Part shown: positions 15,705 to 26,200 of the stretch, piece by piece
Position numbering within the stretch: the stretch's first letter is position 1
How the letters are laid out: each line of letters starts with the position of its first letter
Source: CAZIAK01 sp964537035
GTDB taxonomy: Bacteria; Planctomycetota; B15-G4
Assembly (NCBI GenBank): GCA_964537035.1
Contig: CAZIAK010000021.1
Coordinates: 1-64,000, forward strand
Length of the DNA stretch: 64,000 bases
Direction: 5' to 3'
Made by a program: the position numbers and the translations under genes
The notes under the pieces: generated by a model
Seen by the model: only the letters and a program-made list of their open reading frames with translations
Told to the model about the DNA's origin: nothing
The model's database searches: none

Positions 15705-16942
15705 GCAACCCAGCGAGGCACGGCTTCTTCAGCCTGCGAGTGCAGGCCCTTGCAGGGCTTGCCCAGCTTGCCCTGTTGAGCTTGTTCGCCGGTGAAGTGA
15801 AGGCCCAAGAACCTGCTTCGCTGGCAGACCGCCCTGCGGGAGAGTTCGTGACCGCCACGCCAGAGGAGTTTGCTCTTCCTGACCGGGCCGAGATCGAGCT
15901 GACCATGACCAAGGGTGTGAGCTATCTCCTGGCCAACCAGAACGAAGACGGCAGCTGGGGCAGCTCGGCAGAGCCAGCCCATGAGTTCTGGTCCAACGTG
16001 TACACCCATCAGGCCTGGACGGTGGGCACCACGTCGCTCGGTCTGGTCTGCCTGCTCGAGGCTCCTGGAAACCCTGAGACCACGGCAAGTGCCGAGCGAG
16101 CCCTGCGCTTCCTGATCGACCACCCCAAGCTGCAGCGCCCCTCTGACTGGGACGTGGACAACACCTGGGGGGACATCTATGCGCTCCAGGCCCTCTGCAG
16201 CGCCATGGCCCTGCCCCCGTACAACGAGGGTGAGTGGGCTGACGCGCTGCGAGCCAAGATCGCCGAGCACGTGGCGGCGTTGGCTTCGACCCAGGCCCCG
16301 GATGGAGGTTGGGGTTACTACGACATGGACACCAAGGCTGCCCGCCCGTCATGGAGTACGAGCTTCATGACCGCCGTGGCCATCCTGGCGCTCCTCGATG
16401 CAGGTCAGCTCGGGACAGAGCTGCCGCCCGAGATGTTGAACAGGGCCGTGGCCGCCCTCGAGCGGTGTCGCTTGCCCTCCGGTGCCTACACCTACTCCGT
16501 GTCGCTCTTTCCCAGCCCTGGCCGACTGACAGGGATCAATCAGGAGAAGGGTTCTCTGTCCCGGACGCAGGTCGGCAATCTGGCCCTTTACCGGGCGGGC
16601 TCTGAACTGATCAGTCACGGTGAGTTGCTCGCGGGCCTCGATGCGTTCTTCCGCGACCATCGCTTTCTGGATGTGGCGCGACAGAAGCCGGTGCCCCATG
16701 AGGCCTACTACCAGAACTCTGGCTACTTCTACTTCTTCGGACACTACTACGCCGCCCAGGTCTTGGAACTGCTGGAGCCCGCGGAGCAACTGCGCTACCG
16801 CAGCCGTCTGGCGCGAGAGGTGGTCAAGACCCTCGAACCTGATGGTTCCATGTGGGACTTCTATCTCAACACCTACCACAAGGCCTACGGGTCGGCGTTC
16901 GGCGTCATGACCCTGCGGCGCACGATCGGACGTGAGCGCTGA
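15701..16942 (+). CDS. secreted terpene-cyclase/prenyltransferase-fold (alpha-toroid) protein
   Basis: A 413-residue exported protein with signal peptide up to about residue 35 (AEVKAQE region). The mature part shows QW-like repeats of the squalene-cyclase/prenyltransferase alpha-alpha barrel (NQNEDGSWGSS, TQAPDGGWGYYD, LEPDGSMWDFY). The DxDD motif of squalene-hopene cyclases is not evident, and an exported location argues against an isoprenoid cyclase. Such exported toroid proteins are common in Planctomycetota, and their role is unknown. The start overlaps the preceding lipoprotein gene by 4 nt. Confidence 0.85.
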   Translation: MSNPARHGFFSLRVQALAGLAQLALLSLFAGEVKAQEPASLADRPAGEFVTATPEEFALPDRAEIELTMTKGVSYLLANQNEDGSWGSSAEPAHEFWSNVYTHQAWTVGTTSLGLVCLLEAPGNPETTASAERALRFLIDHPKLQRPSDWDVDNTWGDIYALQALCSAMALPPYNEGEWADALRAKIAEHVAALASTQAPDGGWGYYDMDTKAARPSWSTSFMTAVAILALLDAGQLGTELPPEMLNRAVAALERCRLPSGAYTYSVSLFPSPGRLTGINQEKGSLSRTQVGNLALYRAGSELISHGELLAGLDAFFRDHRFLDVARQKPVPHEAYYQNSGYFYFFGHYYAAQVLELLEPAEQLRYRSRLAREVVKTLEPDGSMWDFYLNTYHKAYGSAFGVMTLRRTIGRER

Positions 16943-16983
16943 GGCGAGTGCATGGGCGGCGCTGAGTCAGAGCTGCCAACAGG

Positions 16984-17853
16984 CTACGAGCGGTTGTTCA
17001 GCAGGCATCGCAGAGAGGCCACGTGCGCCGGGCCCGTGCCGCAGCAGCCGCCGATGACCGTGGCTCCCCGGGTGAGCCAGCGGTTGGCTTCGGCACTGTA
17101 CTGCTCAGGTGTCCACCCATCGTGGCCAGCAAACAGGGCGTTGCCGTAGGCGCCCAGGCGCCGGGGGCGGTCACTGAGCGCGGCCAGCTCGTCGATCAAC
17201 CCGGTGATCGCGTCAGCAGGCGTGCAGTTCATCAAGAAGACATCTGCACCTTCGCCGGCAGCCACGGCAGCGGCCTGGGCCACGGTCGTCGCAGAGAAGA
17301 AGTCGCCCTGGGGGCCCAGGGTGATCGCTGACCAGACAGGCAACCCGGTGGACACTGCTGCGCGAGTCGCGGCCATGAGCTCGCGCTCCGTGGGCATGGT
17401 TTCCACCAGCAGCAGGTCTGCGCCGGCGTCGGCCAGACACTGAGCCATGGCGCCGTGCTCGCTGTGCAAATGGGCCAGGTCGGGGGTCCGTTCGGGATGC
17501 CAGCAGTCTTCGAGGGGCGCGATGGACCCTGCCACGGTGGCATCCGCTCCCGCGCCCTGCCGACACAGGCTCACGGCGAGCTCGGTGAGGTCTGTCCACG
17601 AGGTCGGGCAGCCAGCCTGGGCCAGGGCCCTGGCGGTGGTGCGAAACGTGCCCGTGGTGTGGACGTCTGCTCCCGCCGCTGCGTAGAGCGCGTGGACAGC
17701 CCTCACGTCGTCCGGGTTGTCGCGGATGGCTGCGGCGGTCCAGAGGGGCAGAGGCGTGGCCACGCCGAGGGCTTCGAGCTCTGTGCCCAGTGGGCCGTCG
17801 AGCAACGTGACCTGGGCAGGTGCCGCAGCGTCGTCGTTGTGCTCAGGAGTCAT
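16984..17853 (-). CDS. homocysteine S-methyltransferase family protein
   Basis: A 289-residue TIM-barrel enzyme of the S-methylmethionine/betaine-homocysteine methyltransferase family, which passes a methyl group to homocysteine to give methionine. The zinc-binding cysteines are present: one in FLMNCTP and two in IGGCCGTGP; LLDGPLGTELEALG near the N-terminus is also typical. ATG 17853 lies inside the last codons of the upstream amidohydrolase gene (11-nt overlap), so the two are coupled. The longer open frame upstream is only overlap with that gene. Confidence 0.9.
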   Translation of the reverse strand: MTPEHNDDAAAPAQVTLLDGPLGTELEALGVATPLPLWTAAAIRDNPDDVRAVHALYAAAGADVHTTGTFRTTARALAQAGCPTSWTDLTELAVSLCRQGAGADATVAGSIAPLEDCWHPERTPDLAHLHSEHGAMAQCLADAGADLLLVETMPTERELMAATRAAVSTGLPVWSAITLGPQGDFFSATTVAQAAAVAAGEGADVFLMNCTPADAITGLIDELAALSDRPRRLGAYGNALFAGHDGWTPEQYSAEANRWLTRGATVIGGCCGTGPAHVASLRCLLNNRS

Positions 17854-19618
17854 CGTCGCTCGCGCGGTCGTAGACGATCTGCCCGTCGAACACCGTGAGC
17901 TCGATCTGCAGGTCAGCAAGTTCCGCGCTGGGGACAGCCATCAGGTCCCCGGACAACACGACGAGATCGGCCAGCTTGCCCGGGGTCAGCGAGCCAAGGC
18001 GGTCCTCATTGAAGGCGGCCTGGGCAGGCCAGAGCGTCAGGTGGGCCAGGGCTTCGTCTCGATTCATGGCCTGGTCGGCGTACCAGCCTCCGGCAGGAGT
18101 GCCGCTGCTGTCCTGGCGGGTGACGGCGGCGGCAAAGGCGGCCATGGGGTCGGGCTGCTCCACTGGACAGTCGCTGCCCCCGGGGATGATCACACCGCTG
18201 TCCAGCAAGTCCCGCCAGGCGTAGGCGCCTCGCACTCTGACCGGGCCCAGGCGATCCTCGGCCCAGGGCATGTCTGAAGTCTGATGCTGGGTCTGCATGG
18301 AGGGGATCACGCCCAGCTCTGCGAAGCGGGGAATGTCCTGGGGGTGCAGCACCTGGGCGTGTTCGATGCGAAAACGCAGGGACGCCCGGTCGTTCATGTC
18401 CGCAAGCTGGCTGAACGCCAACGAGTAGGCATCGAGCACCTCGCGGTTGGCTCGGTCGCCGATGGCGTGGGTGCACAACTGCCAGCCGTTCTGCAAGGCG
18501 AACGTGGCCAGCTCAAGAGTGCGCTCAGGCGTGGCGGTGACCAGGCCAGCGCCCTCGGCGTCGGCGTAGTCGCTCAAGAGCGCCGCACCCCGAGACCCGA
18601 GGGCACCGTCGGCGCTGAGCTTGATGGCCCTGACAGAAATCAGGCCTTGCCCGGTGAGGTCATCGGTGGGCCAGCCCGTCTGGCTGGTGGGCGCCCGTAA
18701 CAGGGGCTCGTCCGCCGCGATCATGACGTGGTTGCGTAGAGGGAACCGACCGGCCCGAGCCAGGTCGGCAAACATTCTTACGGCTCCGGCATCCACCCCC
18801 GCGTCGTGCACAGAGGTGATGCCTTTGCGGTGCAACGCCGCGATGGCGGTGGCGACCCGACGGCTGCGCTCTGCAGTCTCGGTCTGTGGGATCACGGTGG
18901 CCACCAGGGCCATGGCGTTGTCGATCAACACGCCCGTGGGTAGCCGTCGCTCGTCGCGCAAGATGCGACCGCCGGCGGGGGCCACGCTGTCCACGCCGAA
19001 ATCGGCCAGGGCCATGGCGGCCCGGTTGACCAGTGCGGCGTGTCCGCCGATCCGACGGATCATCACGGGGTGGTCGGGCACGGCGTCACTCAGGGCCTGA
19101 TGATGGGGGAAGTCGTTCACCGCCCAGTCGTTCTGGTCCCAGCCCCGGCCGGTGACCCAGGTGCCCGGCGGTGTCATGGCGGCTCGCTCGACCACGGCGT
19201 CGATGACCGCGGCGTAGCTCTCACTGCCCACCAGGTCGACCTGGGCCAGGGCCGCGCCGTAGCCTTCGAGGTGGACGTGGGCGTCGGCGAAACCTGGCAG
19301 CAAGGCCCGCCCGTTCAGCTCGACGATCTGGGTCTCGGGGCCGATCCACCGGGCGGCTTCGTCGGTCTTGCCCACCCAGGCGATGGTCTTGCCGGTGACG
19401 GCCAGGGCCGAGGCCGGTTGGCGGCCAGCTTCTACGGTGTGCACCGGTCCACCCCGAAAGACCAGGTCTGCGGGTTGGGCCAGGGTCACAGAGGCTGCGG
19501 TACCGAGAGCCAAGAGCACCAGCGCGATGGGAGCGAGCAGCGCCCGGCGGCGGGCGGGCTGGGCTACGGCGGAGGAGGCAGGGCAACAGGCGTGGGGCGC
19601 ATCTTGGAAGCGGGTCAT
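17843..19618 (-). CDS. exported YtcJ-like amidohydrolase
   Basis: A 591-residue metal-dependent hydrolase of the amidohydrolase-3 (YtcJ/NfdA) group. Signal-like hydrophobic residues at about 26-46 (LLAPIALVLLALGTAASVTLA) suggest export. Metal-ligand motifs are AHVHLEG (H114, H116), a central lysine region (AIKLSADGALGSRG), THAIGDRAN, EHAQ and GGSDCPVE near the end, followed by the usual C-terminal beta segment GKLADLVVLSGD. These enzymes cleave N-substituted amides; the substrate is unknown. ATG 19618 was chosen because the frame upstream has no domain content and GGAAG lies about 8 nt before it. It is divergent from the TetR gene, with about 100 nt between them. Confidence 0.9.
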   Translation of the reverse strand: MTRFQDAPHACCPASSAVAQPARRRALLAPIALVLLALGTAASVTLAQPADLVFRGGPVHTVEAGRQPASALAVTGKTIAWVGKTDEAARWIGPETQIVELNGRALLPGFADAHVHLEGYGAALAQVDLVGSESYAAVIDAVVERAAMTPPGTWVTGRGWDQNDWAVNDFPHHQALSDAVPDHPVMIRRIGGHAALVNRAAMALADFGVDSVAPAGGRILRDERRLPTGVLIDNAMALVATVIPQTETAERSRRVATAIAALHRKGITSVHDAGVDAGAVRMFADLARAGRFPLRNHVMIAADEPLLRAPTSQTGWPTDDLTGQGLISVRAIKLSADGALGSRGAALLSDYADAEGAGLVTATPERTLELATFALQNGWQLCTHAIGDRANREVLDAYSLAFSQLADMNDRASLRFRIEHAQVLHPQDIPRFAELGVIPSMQTQHQTSDMPWAEDRLGPVRVRGAYAWRDLLDSGVIIPGGSDCPVEQPDPMAAFAAAVTRQDSSGTPAGGWYADQAMNRDEALAHLTLWPAQAAFNEDRLGSLTPGKLADLVVLSGDLMAVPSAELADLQIELTVFDGQIVYDRASDDDS

Positions 19619-19685
19619 GGGGGCATCTTCCACTGGACCTGGGTGGGCGATCCAGGGCCTTGACCTGGTCTCGGTGAAACGTATG

Positions 19686-19705
19686 TTTGAAACGACCGTT
19701 CGAAT
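19686..19705. promoter_or_regulatory. probable TetR operator
   Basis: The imperfect palindrome AAACG-AC-CGTTC (core 19690-19701), with weaker symmetry outward, lies 17 nt before the TetR start at 19722 and in the divergent gap to the amidohydrolase. TetR-type efflux regulators often bind AAACG-N2-CGTTT-like sites, so autoregulation of the tetR-OMF-MFP-RND operon is likely. Confidence 0.55.
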
Positions 19706-19721
19706 CGCTAGGCCCAGAGTC

Positions 19722-20372
19722 ATGCCAGTCCCCACCCCGGATCGCCTGCTTGATGCCGCCGAACGGATCTTTGCGGAGCGGGGCGTGGGCCTCACCAGCC
19801 TGCGGGCCGTGACCGAGGCGGCGGGAGCCAATCTGGCGGCGGTGAACTACCACTTCGGCAGCAAGAACGGGCTGCTTTTCGCGGTCATCGATCGGCGGGT
19901 GGGGCCCATGAACGACAAGCGGCTCCAGCTTCTTGATGCCGTCGAGTCTGACGCGGGGCCTGATGGCCCGAGCCTGCACGCCGTGGTCGAGGCCTTCCTG
20001 GCGCCCGCGGTGAAGGTGGGCCAGGCCGAGGGGGACGGTCGCCACTTCTTTGCCCTGGTGGCACGGCTCCACTCCGAACCGGACGAGGGCCTGCGACGGG
20101 ATTTCGTTCAACGGTTTGAAGGAGTCTCCCGGCGTTTCCTGCCCGCACTGCAGGCCTGCCTCCCCGAGCTCTCCGTCCCCGAACTGTTCTGGCGCATCCA
20201 TTTCATCATCGGCGCGCTGTGCCACGTCGTGGGCAACTGCCTGCTGCTGCAAGACATGTCTCAGGGTGCTTGCCGGGCGGACGACGACGAGGCGCTGCCC
20301 CGACTGATCGCCTTCTCCGTGGCGGGCCTGAGCGCGCCCCCGCCCTTGCCCAGCGAAGCACCGCAGCCATGA
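19722..20372 (+). CDS. TetR-family transcriptional regulator
   Basis: A 216-residue one-component repressor. The helix-turn-helix occupies about residues 5-50 (LLDAAERIFAERGVGLTSLRAVTEAAGANLAAVNYHFGSKNGLLFAVI, residues LDAAE through NYHFGSK being the classical TetR signature). The C-terminal ligand domain is all-helical and contains a late hydrophobic helix (FIIGALCHVVGNCLLL). ATG 19722 gives the usual short N-terminal tail; an in-frame ATG at 19683 would place the operator palindrome inside the gene. It is the first gene of an efflux operon and overlaps the next gene (ATGA), so it presumably represses the pump until a toxic ligand binds. Confidence 0.92.
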   Translation: MPVPTPDRLLDAAERIFAERGVGLTSLRAVTEAAGANLAAVNYHFGSKNGLLFAVIDRRVGPMNDKRLQLLDAVESDAGPDGPSLHAVVEAFLAPAVKVGQAEGDGRHFFALVARLHSEPDEGLRRDFVQRFEGVSRRFLPALQACLPELSVPELFWRIHFIIGALCHVVGNCLLLQDMSQGACRADDDEALPRLIAFSVAGLSAPPPLPSEAPQP

Positions 20373-21895
20373 GGTCCTCGAGGCGCTCGCTCAGGAAACC
20401 CGGCGAGGTGCGGCGCCAGTGCGCGCCCCGGTATGAGCTGGCCTTCCTCGCGCTCATGGCTGCCAGCTGCTCGGTGCCGGAGGCAAGGGGAGAACGCCCA
20501 GACGGCCTGGCCCTGCCTGCAAGCTGGTCATCAACAGCCCCGACCGCCACGGGTGACTCCGGGGATGCACACACAGGCGACCACGGGGCAGCACAAGTGG
20601 GCGCCGTCGTTGACCAGGTCTGGTGGTCTGCTGCGGACGACACGGCCAGGGCTCTGGTTCACGAAGCCCTGGCAAAGAACCCTGACCTGGCCCGCACGGG
20701 TGCTCGGCTGCTGGCGGCCCTGGGCACGGCGGAACTGATCGCCGCCGATGGCGATGTCATCGCCAACGTGGGCCTGGGCGCTGCCCGGACGAAGACCAAC
20801 TTCATCGGTTTTCCCTTCGTGGCTGGGGTGCCCGTGAGTCGCATCACCACCTACGATCTGTCCCTCGACATCAGCTGGGAACCCGATCTCTGGGGACGGC
20901 TTGCTGCCGGGGAAAAGGCCGCAGTCGTTGACGTGCAAGCCGCGGCTGCAGACCTCGCCGCCGCCCGTCTCTCGCTGGTCGGCGCCACGCTCAACTCCTG
21001 GTATGCACTGCTGGAAGCGGCCGCTCAACGGACCCTGGCCGAAGAGACCCTGGCCACCTGGGACGAGAACACGGCCTTGGTCGACCGACGCCATCGGCTG
21101 GGCCTGCGCCCGGCGCTCGATCGGCGCACCGTGGCCGCCAACCGGGCGGCGGCTGAGGCGAGCTGGATTGATCGTCTGCGTCTGGAAGAAGAGGCGGCGA
21201 GGTCCTTGGAGATCCTGCTCGGGCGCTATCCCGCCGCCGAGCTGGCCGCCACCGAGGGCTTTCCGTCGTGGGGTGCGCCGCCCGAGGCCGGCGTCCCCGC
21301 TGAGTTGCTGCACCGCCGGGCCGACCTGGCCGCCGCCGAAGCCAGACTGCGCTCAGCAGAACTCCGGGTGGACGAGGCTCGGGCCGACTTCTATCCCCGC
21401 TTCACGCTCACGGGTTCGGTTGGCGCCCGGGGACAGCACTTCTCGGATGTCTTCGATGACGACTACTCTGTCTGGTCGCTGCTCGGCGGTTTGGTGCAGC
21501 CGCTGCTCGATGGGGGGCGACGGCAGTCTCGCTATGACGTGATCGACGCCCAGGCCAAAGAGGCCTTGGCCGCGTTTCAGAGCACGCTGTTGGCGGCCAT
21601 GGCCGAGGTGGAGTCCTTGCTGGCCGCCGAGGTCTGGTTGGCCAGCGGCGAGTCAGCGCTCGACGAGGCCTCCCGTGAGGCAGACGAGGCGCTTGTGTTG
21701 GCCCGGGAGCGCTACCGCTCGGGGCTGGTCAGCCTGATCACGTTGCTCGATGCGCAACGGTCATCCCAGCAAGCGGCCAGCGCATCGCTCGCCCTGCGTT
21801 TTGCCCGGGTGCGCAATCGTATCCACCTGCATTTGGCCTTGGGTGGCGACTTCGATGTCGCCTCGCTCGGCCCTGACAACGGAGAGTCCCCGTGA
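20369..21895 (+). CDS. outer-membrane efflux lipoprotein (NodT/TolC family)
   Basis: A 508-residue outer-membrane channel subunit. The leader ends LAFLALMAASC, giving a lipidated Cys as in NodT/OprM-type factors. Two long alpha-helical repeats follow (AALGTAELIAADG... and RRADLAAAEARLRSAELRVDEARADFYP) with the family landmark DFYPRFTLTGSVG, and the end reads RYRSGLVSLITLLDAQRS. It forms the outer-membrane exit duct of the RND pump encoded next. The start overlaps the TetR stop, consistent with one transcript. Confidence 0.93.
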   Translation: MRSSRRSLRKPGEVRRQCAPRYELAFLALMAASCSVPEARGERPDGLALPASWSSTAPTATGDSGDAHTGDHGAAQVGAVVDQVWWSAADDTARALVHEALAKNPDLARTGARLLAALGTAELIAADGDVIANVGLGAARTKTNFIGFPFVAGVPVSRITTYDLSLDISWEPDLWGRLAAGEKAAVVDVQAAAADLAAARLSLVGATLNSWYALLEAAAQRTLAEETLATWDENTALVDRRHRLGLRPALDRRTVAANRAAAEASWIDRLRLEEEAARSLEILLGRYPAAELAATEGFPSWGAPPEAGVPAELLHRRADLAAAEARLRSAELRVDEARADFYPRFTLTGSVGARGQHFSDVFDDDYSVWSLLGGLVQPLLDGGRRQSRYDVIDAQAKEALAAFQSTLLAAMAEVESLLAAEVWLASGESALDEASREADEALVLARERYRSGLVSLITLLDAQRSSQQAASASLALRFARVRNRIHLHLALGGDFDVASLGPDNGESP

Positions 21896-21971
21896 TTGCT
21901 GCCCCCAGCTCGTCATGCGCTGGCATTGGCTCAGACCCATGGCGTCGCCGAGCACCCGACCGAGGAGACTC

Positions 21972-23222
21972 ATGCGCCCGGCGTTGAAGATCCTGCTGCC
22001 CTTGGTGGTCCTGTTTTTCGCGGCCCTGGTGTCCATGGAGATCATGGGCAGTCGCGAAGATCCGCCCAAGGTGGCCCAGCGGGCTCCGGCGCCGCTGGTG
22101 CGCTCGCTGATCGTCGAGGCCGCTGACGAGGCCCTGCTGGTGGACAGCCAGGGCACGGTGACCGCGCCCACAAAGAGCCTGCTCACTCCGGAGGTCTCCG
22201 GCCGCATTGAGTGGGTTGCTCCGTCCTTCGTGGCGGGCGGTTTCTTCGAGCAGGGCGCCGAACTCGTGCGTCTCGACAAGCGCAACCATGAAATCGCCGT
22301 GGTGCTCGCCCGGGCAGAAGTGGCCCGTGCAGAGCTGTCTCTTGAGCTGGAGATCCAAGAGGGAGCTGTGGCGTCAGCGGAGTGGGACGCGTTGGAGGAT
22401 GACCCGGCACCAGATCTGGTGGCACGCAAGCCTCAAGGGGTCTGGGCCCGAGCCGAGCTGGCTGCGGCCGAAGCCAGACTGGCCCTGGCCGAGCTGGATC
22501 TCGAGCGGACGTCCATCCGTGCGCCGTACGCGGGTCGGGTGGCCTCGCGCAGCGCAGACCTGGGACAGGTGGTGGGTCCCGGGACGGCCTTGGCTGTCGT
22601 CTACGGCATCGACCGAGCAGAGGTGCGCCTGCCCATCGCCGATCGTGACCTGGCTTTTCTCGATATCCCGTTGTCGACCAGCGGTGCTGCCGACGACAGA
22701 CCTCAGGTGCCGGTGACCCTCTCCACCGTGTTTGCAGCTCAGCGCTGGACCTGGTCAGGGCACATCGTGCGGGTCGAGGCAGAGATTGACCCAGGGACGC
22801 GCATGCTGCACCTGGTGGCGGAGGTCGATGACCCCTACGGTCGTCGATCGGCCGGCGATTCGAGCAGCGCTCGCCCGCCACTCTCAGTGGGCCTCTTCGT
22901 CAGCGCAGAGTTGCAGGGGCGCGTGGCCCAGAACGTGATGGCGCTGCCTCGCTCGGCCTTGCGCACGGCCACGTCGGTGGCCGTCATCGACGACGAGAAC
23001 CGCCTGCGATTTCGCGACGTGGTGATCCTGCGCACCGAGCGGGACAGGGTCCTGGTAACTGAAGGTGTTGCCGTCGGTGAGCGGGTCTGCCTGTCCACCC
23101 TGGAAGCGGCGGTCGACGGCATGACGGTGCGCACCGAGGTCGACGGCGGGCTCGACGGCGGGGTTGACGGCGAGGTTGACGATGGGGCTGGTGGCGAGGC
23201 CGAGGCGAGTCACGATCCATGA
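21972..23222 (+). CDS. RND efflux membrane fusion protein
   Basis: A 416-residue periplasmic adaptor. An N-terminal hydrophobic anchor (ALKILLPLVVLFFAALVS) is followed by a lipoyl half (DSQGTVTAPTKSLLTPEVSGRI), a helical hairpin, the second lipoyl half (LERTSIRAPYAGRVASRS, a hallmark of the family) and the beta-barrel domain. The C-terminus has a low-complexity Asp/Gly tail (DGGLDGGVDGEVDDG). ATG 21972 has GAGGAG a few nt upstream. It connects the RND permease to the outer-membrane channel, and its TGA overlaps the ATG of the permease gene. Confidence 0.93.
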   Translation: MRPALKILLPLVVLFFAALVSMEIMGSREDPPKVAQRAPAPLVRSLIVEAADEALLVDSQGTVTAPTKSLLTPEVSGRIEWVAPSFVAGGFFEQGAELVRLDKRNHEIAVVLARAEVARAELSLELEIQEGAVASAEWDALEDDPAPDLVARKPQGVWARAELAAAEARLALAELDLERTSIRAPYAGRVASRSADLGQVVGPGTALAVVYGIDRAEVRLPIADRDLAFLDIPLSTSGAADDRPQVPVTLSTVFAAQRWTWSGHIVRVEAEIDPGTRMLHLVAEVDDPYGRRSAGDSSSARPPLSVGLFVSAELQGRVAQNVMALPRSALRTATSVAVIDDENRLRFRDVVILRTERDRVLVTEGVAVGERVCLSTLEAAVDGMTVRTEVDGGLDGGVDGEVDDGAGGEAEASHDP

Positions 23223-26200
23223 AGGGCGCCATCGCCTGGTTCGCCGAGCACCGTGTGGCCGCCAACATGCTCATGTGGCTGATCCTGATCGGCGGCATGA
23301 TCACCGCGCCCATCGTCGAACAAGAGGTCTTCCCCGATGTGGACACGGGGATGATCACGGTCACCGTCGAGTTTCGCGGGGCCTCCCCGGCTGAGGTCGA
23401 GACCGGGATCTGCATCAAGATCGAAGAGGCGGTCGAAGGGGTCGACGGCATCAAGACCATCAGCTCCCGAGCCGTGCAGAACCTGGGCACGGTCACCATC
23501 GAAGTACTGGAGGGCGAAGACGAACGAGAAGTCCTCGATGATGTGAAGGCAGCAGTCGACACCATCGACACCTTTCCGCTCGAGGCTGAGAAGCCCCTGG
23601 TGCAGGAGTTCGAACTGGGCTTGCAGGTGATCAACGTGTCCGTCTCGGGCGCGGCGGGTGAGCGCGCGATCCGGCGCATGGCCAATCAGGTCAGGGATGA
23701 ACTCCTGGCCATCGGCGGCATCACCCGAGTGCGGCTGGCCGCGGTGCGGCCCTTCGAGATCTCCATCGAGGTCTCCGAAGAATCTCTGCAGCGTTGGGGG
23801 CTGAGCTTCGACGAGGTGGCCCAGGCGGTGCGTACCCAGTCTCTCGATCTTGGCGGCGGTGTGGTCAAGACCGATGGCGGGGAGATCTTGTTCCGCGCCC
23901 AGGCCCAGGCCTACGAGGGCGCAGACTTCGCCTCGCTCGTGTTGCGCACCCGCCCGGACGGCTCCCGCCTGCTGCTGGGAGACGTGGCGGCGATCATCGA
24001 CGGCTTCGAGGACACGGGGCAGGCCAGCACCTTCGACGGCCTGCCCACGGCCATGATCAAGGTCTACCGGGTGGGCAAGCAGCAGGCCCTGGACATCTCC
24101 GACAAGGTGCAAGCCTATGTGCGCGAGGCGTCCCTGCGCATGCCCGAGGGCGTGGAGCTGACCACCTGGCGCGACGAGGCTCGGGTCCTCCGCGGGCGCA
24201 TCGATCTGCTGGTAGAGAACGGCCGAGTGGGACTGGCCCTGGTCTTCTTGACCTTGGCCCTGTTCTTGCGACTGTCCCTGGCCTTCTGGGTCACCGTGGG
24301 CATCCCCATCTCGTTTCTCGGGGCCTTGTGGCTGATGCCGGTCATGGACGTGTCGATCAACATGATCAGCCTGTTCGGCTTCATCGTGGCCCTGGGCATC
24401 GTCGTCGACGACGCCATCGTGGTGGGCGAGAACGTCTACTCCGAGATGCAGGGCGGCAAGCCCGGGTTGGCCGGTGTGCTGACCGGAGTCAACGGTGTGT
24501 CCACGCCGGTGCTCTTCGCCATCCTGACCACCATCGCAGCCTTTGCGCCCCTGCTGACCATTCCCGGTGTGATGGGCGAGTTCATCGCCCAGCTGCCCAT
24601 GGTCGTGGTGCCCGTGCTGCTGTTCTCCATGGTCGAGTCGCTGTTCATCCTGCCGGCCCACTTGAGGCATCTGAAGGTCGGCGTGCCCCTGGCCAGATGG
24701 AACCCCCTGCGTCTCTGGGAGGTGGTGCGCAGCATTGTCAACAAGGCGCTGCGGTTCGTGATCGAGCGCGCCTACGAACCCGTGCTGCACTGGGCCCTGC
24801 GCTGGCGCTATCTCGCCTTGAGCGTGGGCCTCTCCGTGCTGGTGGTCATGGGCAGCCTGCTGGGCGCGGGCAAGATTCGCTTCGTGTTCTTTCCCCAGGT
24901 CGAGGCGGACAACATCGTGGCCTGGTTGACCATGCCCCAGGGCACGCCGTCATCCGTGACCGCCGAGGCCATCGCCGTGATCGACGGCGCCGCCCGGGAG
25001 CTGGCCGACGAGCTTGAAGAGGAGTGGGGCCAGCCCATGGTGCGACACGTGCTGGCTTCTGTGGGTGGCCAGCCCCTCGCAGAGGGACAGTCGCGAGGTT
25101 TCGGCAACGTGGGCAACTTCTCGGGCGCACATCTGGGCGAGGTCAATGTGGAACTTCGTCCCGCAGAAGATCGGGAGGTGCGCAGCGAAGATCTGGTCAA
25201 TCGCTGGCGTGAGCTGACGGGGGCGCTGCCGGACACGGTCGAACTCGACTTCGCCGCCATCGCGTACTCGACGGGTTCGGCCATCGACATCCAGCTCACG
25301 GGGCACGACGTGGACGAACTGCGTGAGCTGTCCGCCGAGCTGCAGGCCAGGTTGCGCAACTATCCCGGGGTCTACGATCTGTCCGACACGTTTCGGGCGG
25401 GCAAGCAGGAGATGCGTCTGAGCCTCTCAGCAGAAGGGGAAGCGGCTGGCCTGACCCTGGTCGATCTGGCTCGCCAGGTGCGCCAGGGTTTCTACGGCGA
25501 AGAGGCACAGAGGGTGCAGCGAGGCCGGGATGAAGTGCGGGTGATGGTCCGCTACCCCGAAGAGCAGCGACGCAGTCTGGGCGATGTGGAGGCCATGCGC
25601 ATCCGCCTCGCTGACGGCCGCCAGCTGCCCTTCTCGGCCGTGGCCGTCGCCGAGCCCGCCCGGGGGGATGCGACGATCGAGCGCACCGACCGGCGCCGCT
25701 CCATCAACGTCACCGCCGATGTGGACACGAGCTTGGGCGACCCCAACGCGATCCTGGCCGAGGTGGTCGCCGAGGACATGCCCGTCTTGCTGGAGGGTCA
25801 CGACGGGGTGAACTGGTCACTCGAAGGGGAGCAGCGCGAACAGTCCGACACCGTGGGCGGCCTGCTGCGGGGTTTCTTGATGTCGATGGTCTTGATCTAC
25901 GCTCTGCTGGCCATCCCGTTTCAATCCTATGCCCAGCCGGCGATCGTCATGGTGGCCATCCCCTTTGGCATCGTGGGCGCCATCGCCGGGCATCTGCTGC
26001 TGGGCATGGACGTGACCATCATGTCGCTGTTCGGTGTGGTGGCGCTGACCGGCGTGTTGGTCAACGACAGCCTGGTGCTGGTGGACTTCATCAACAAGAG
26101 CCGCGAGCGGGGCCTGCCCCTGGTCGATGCGGTGCGCTGCGCGGGGCCAGCGCGCTTTCGTCCCATCCTGCTCACTTCTCTGACCACCGTGGCGGGGCTG

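Noticed and set aside
23210..24790. 526-residue minus-strand frame opposite the RND permease
   Set aside because: Composition is His/Gln/Gly-rich, typical of antisense frames; the plus-strand permease is certain.
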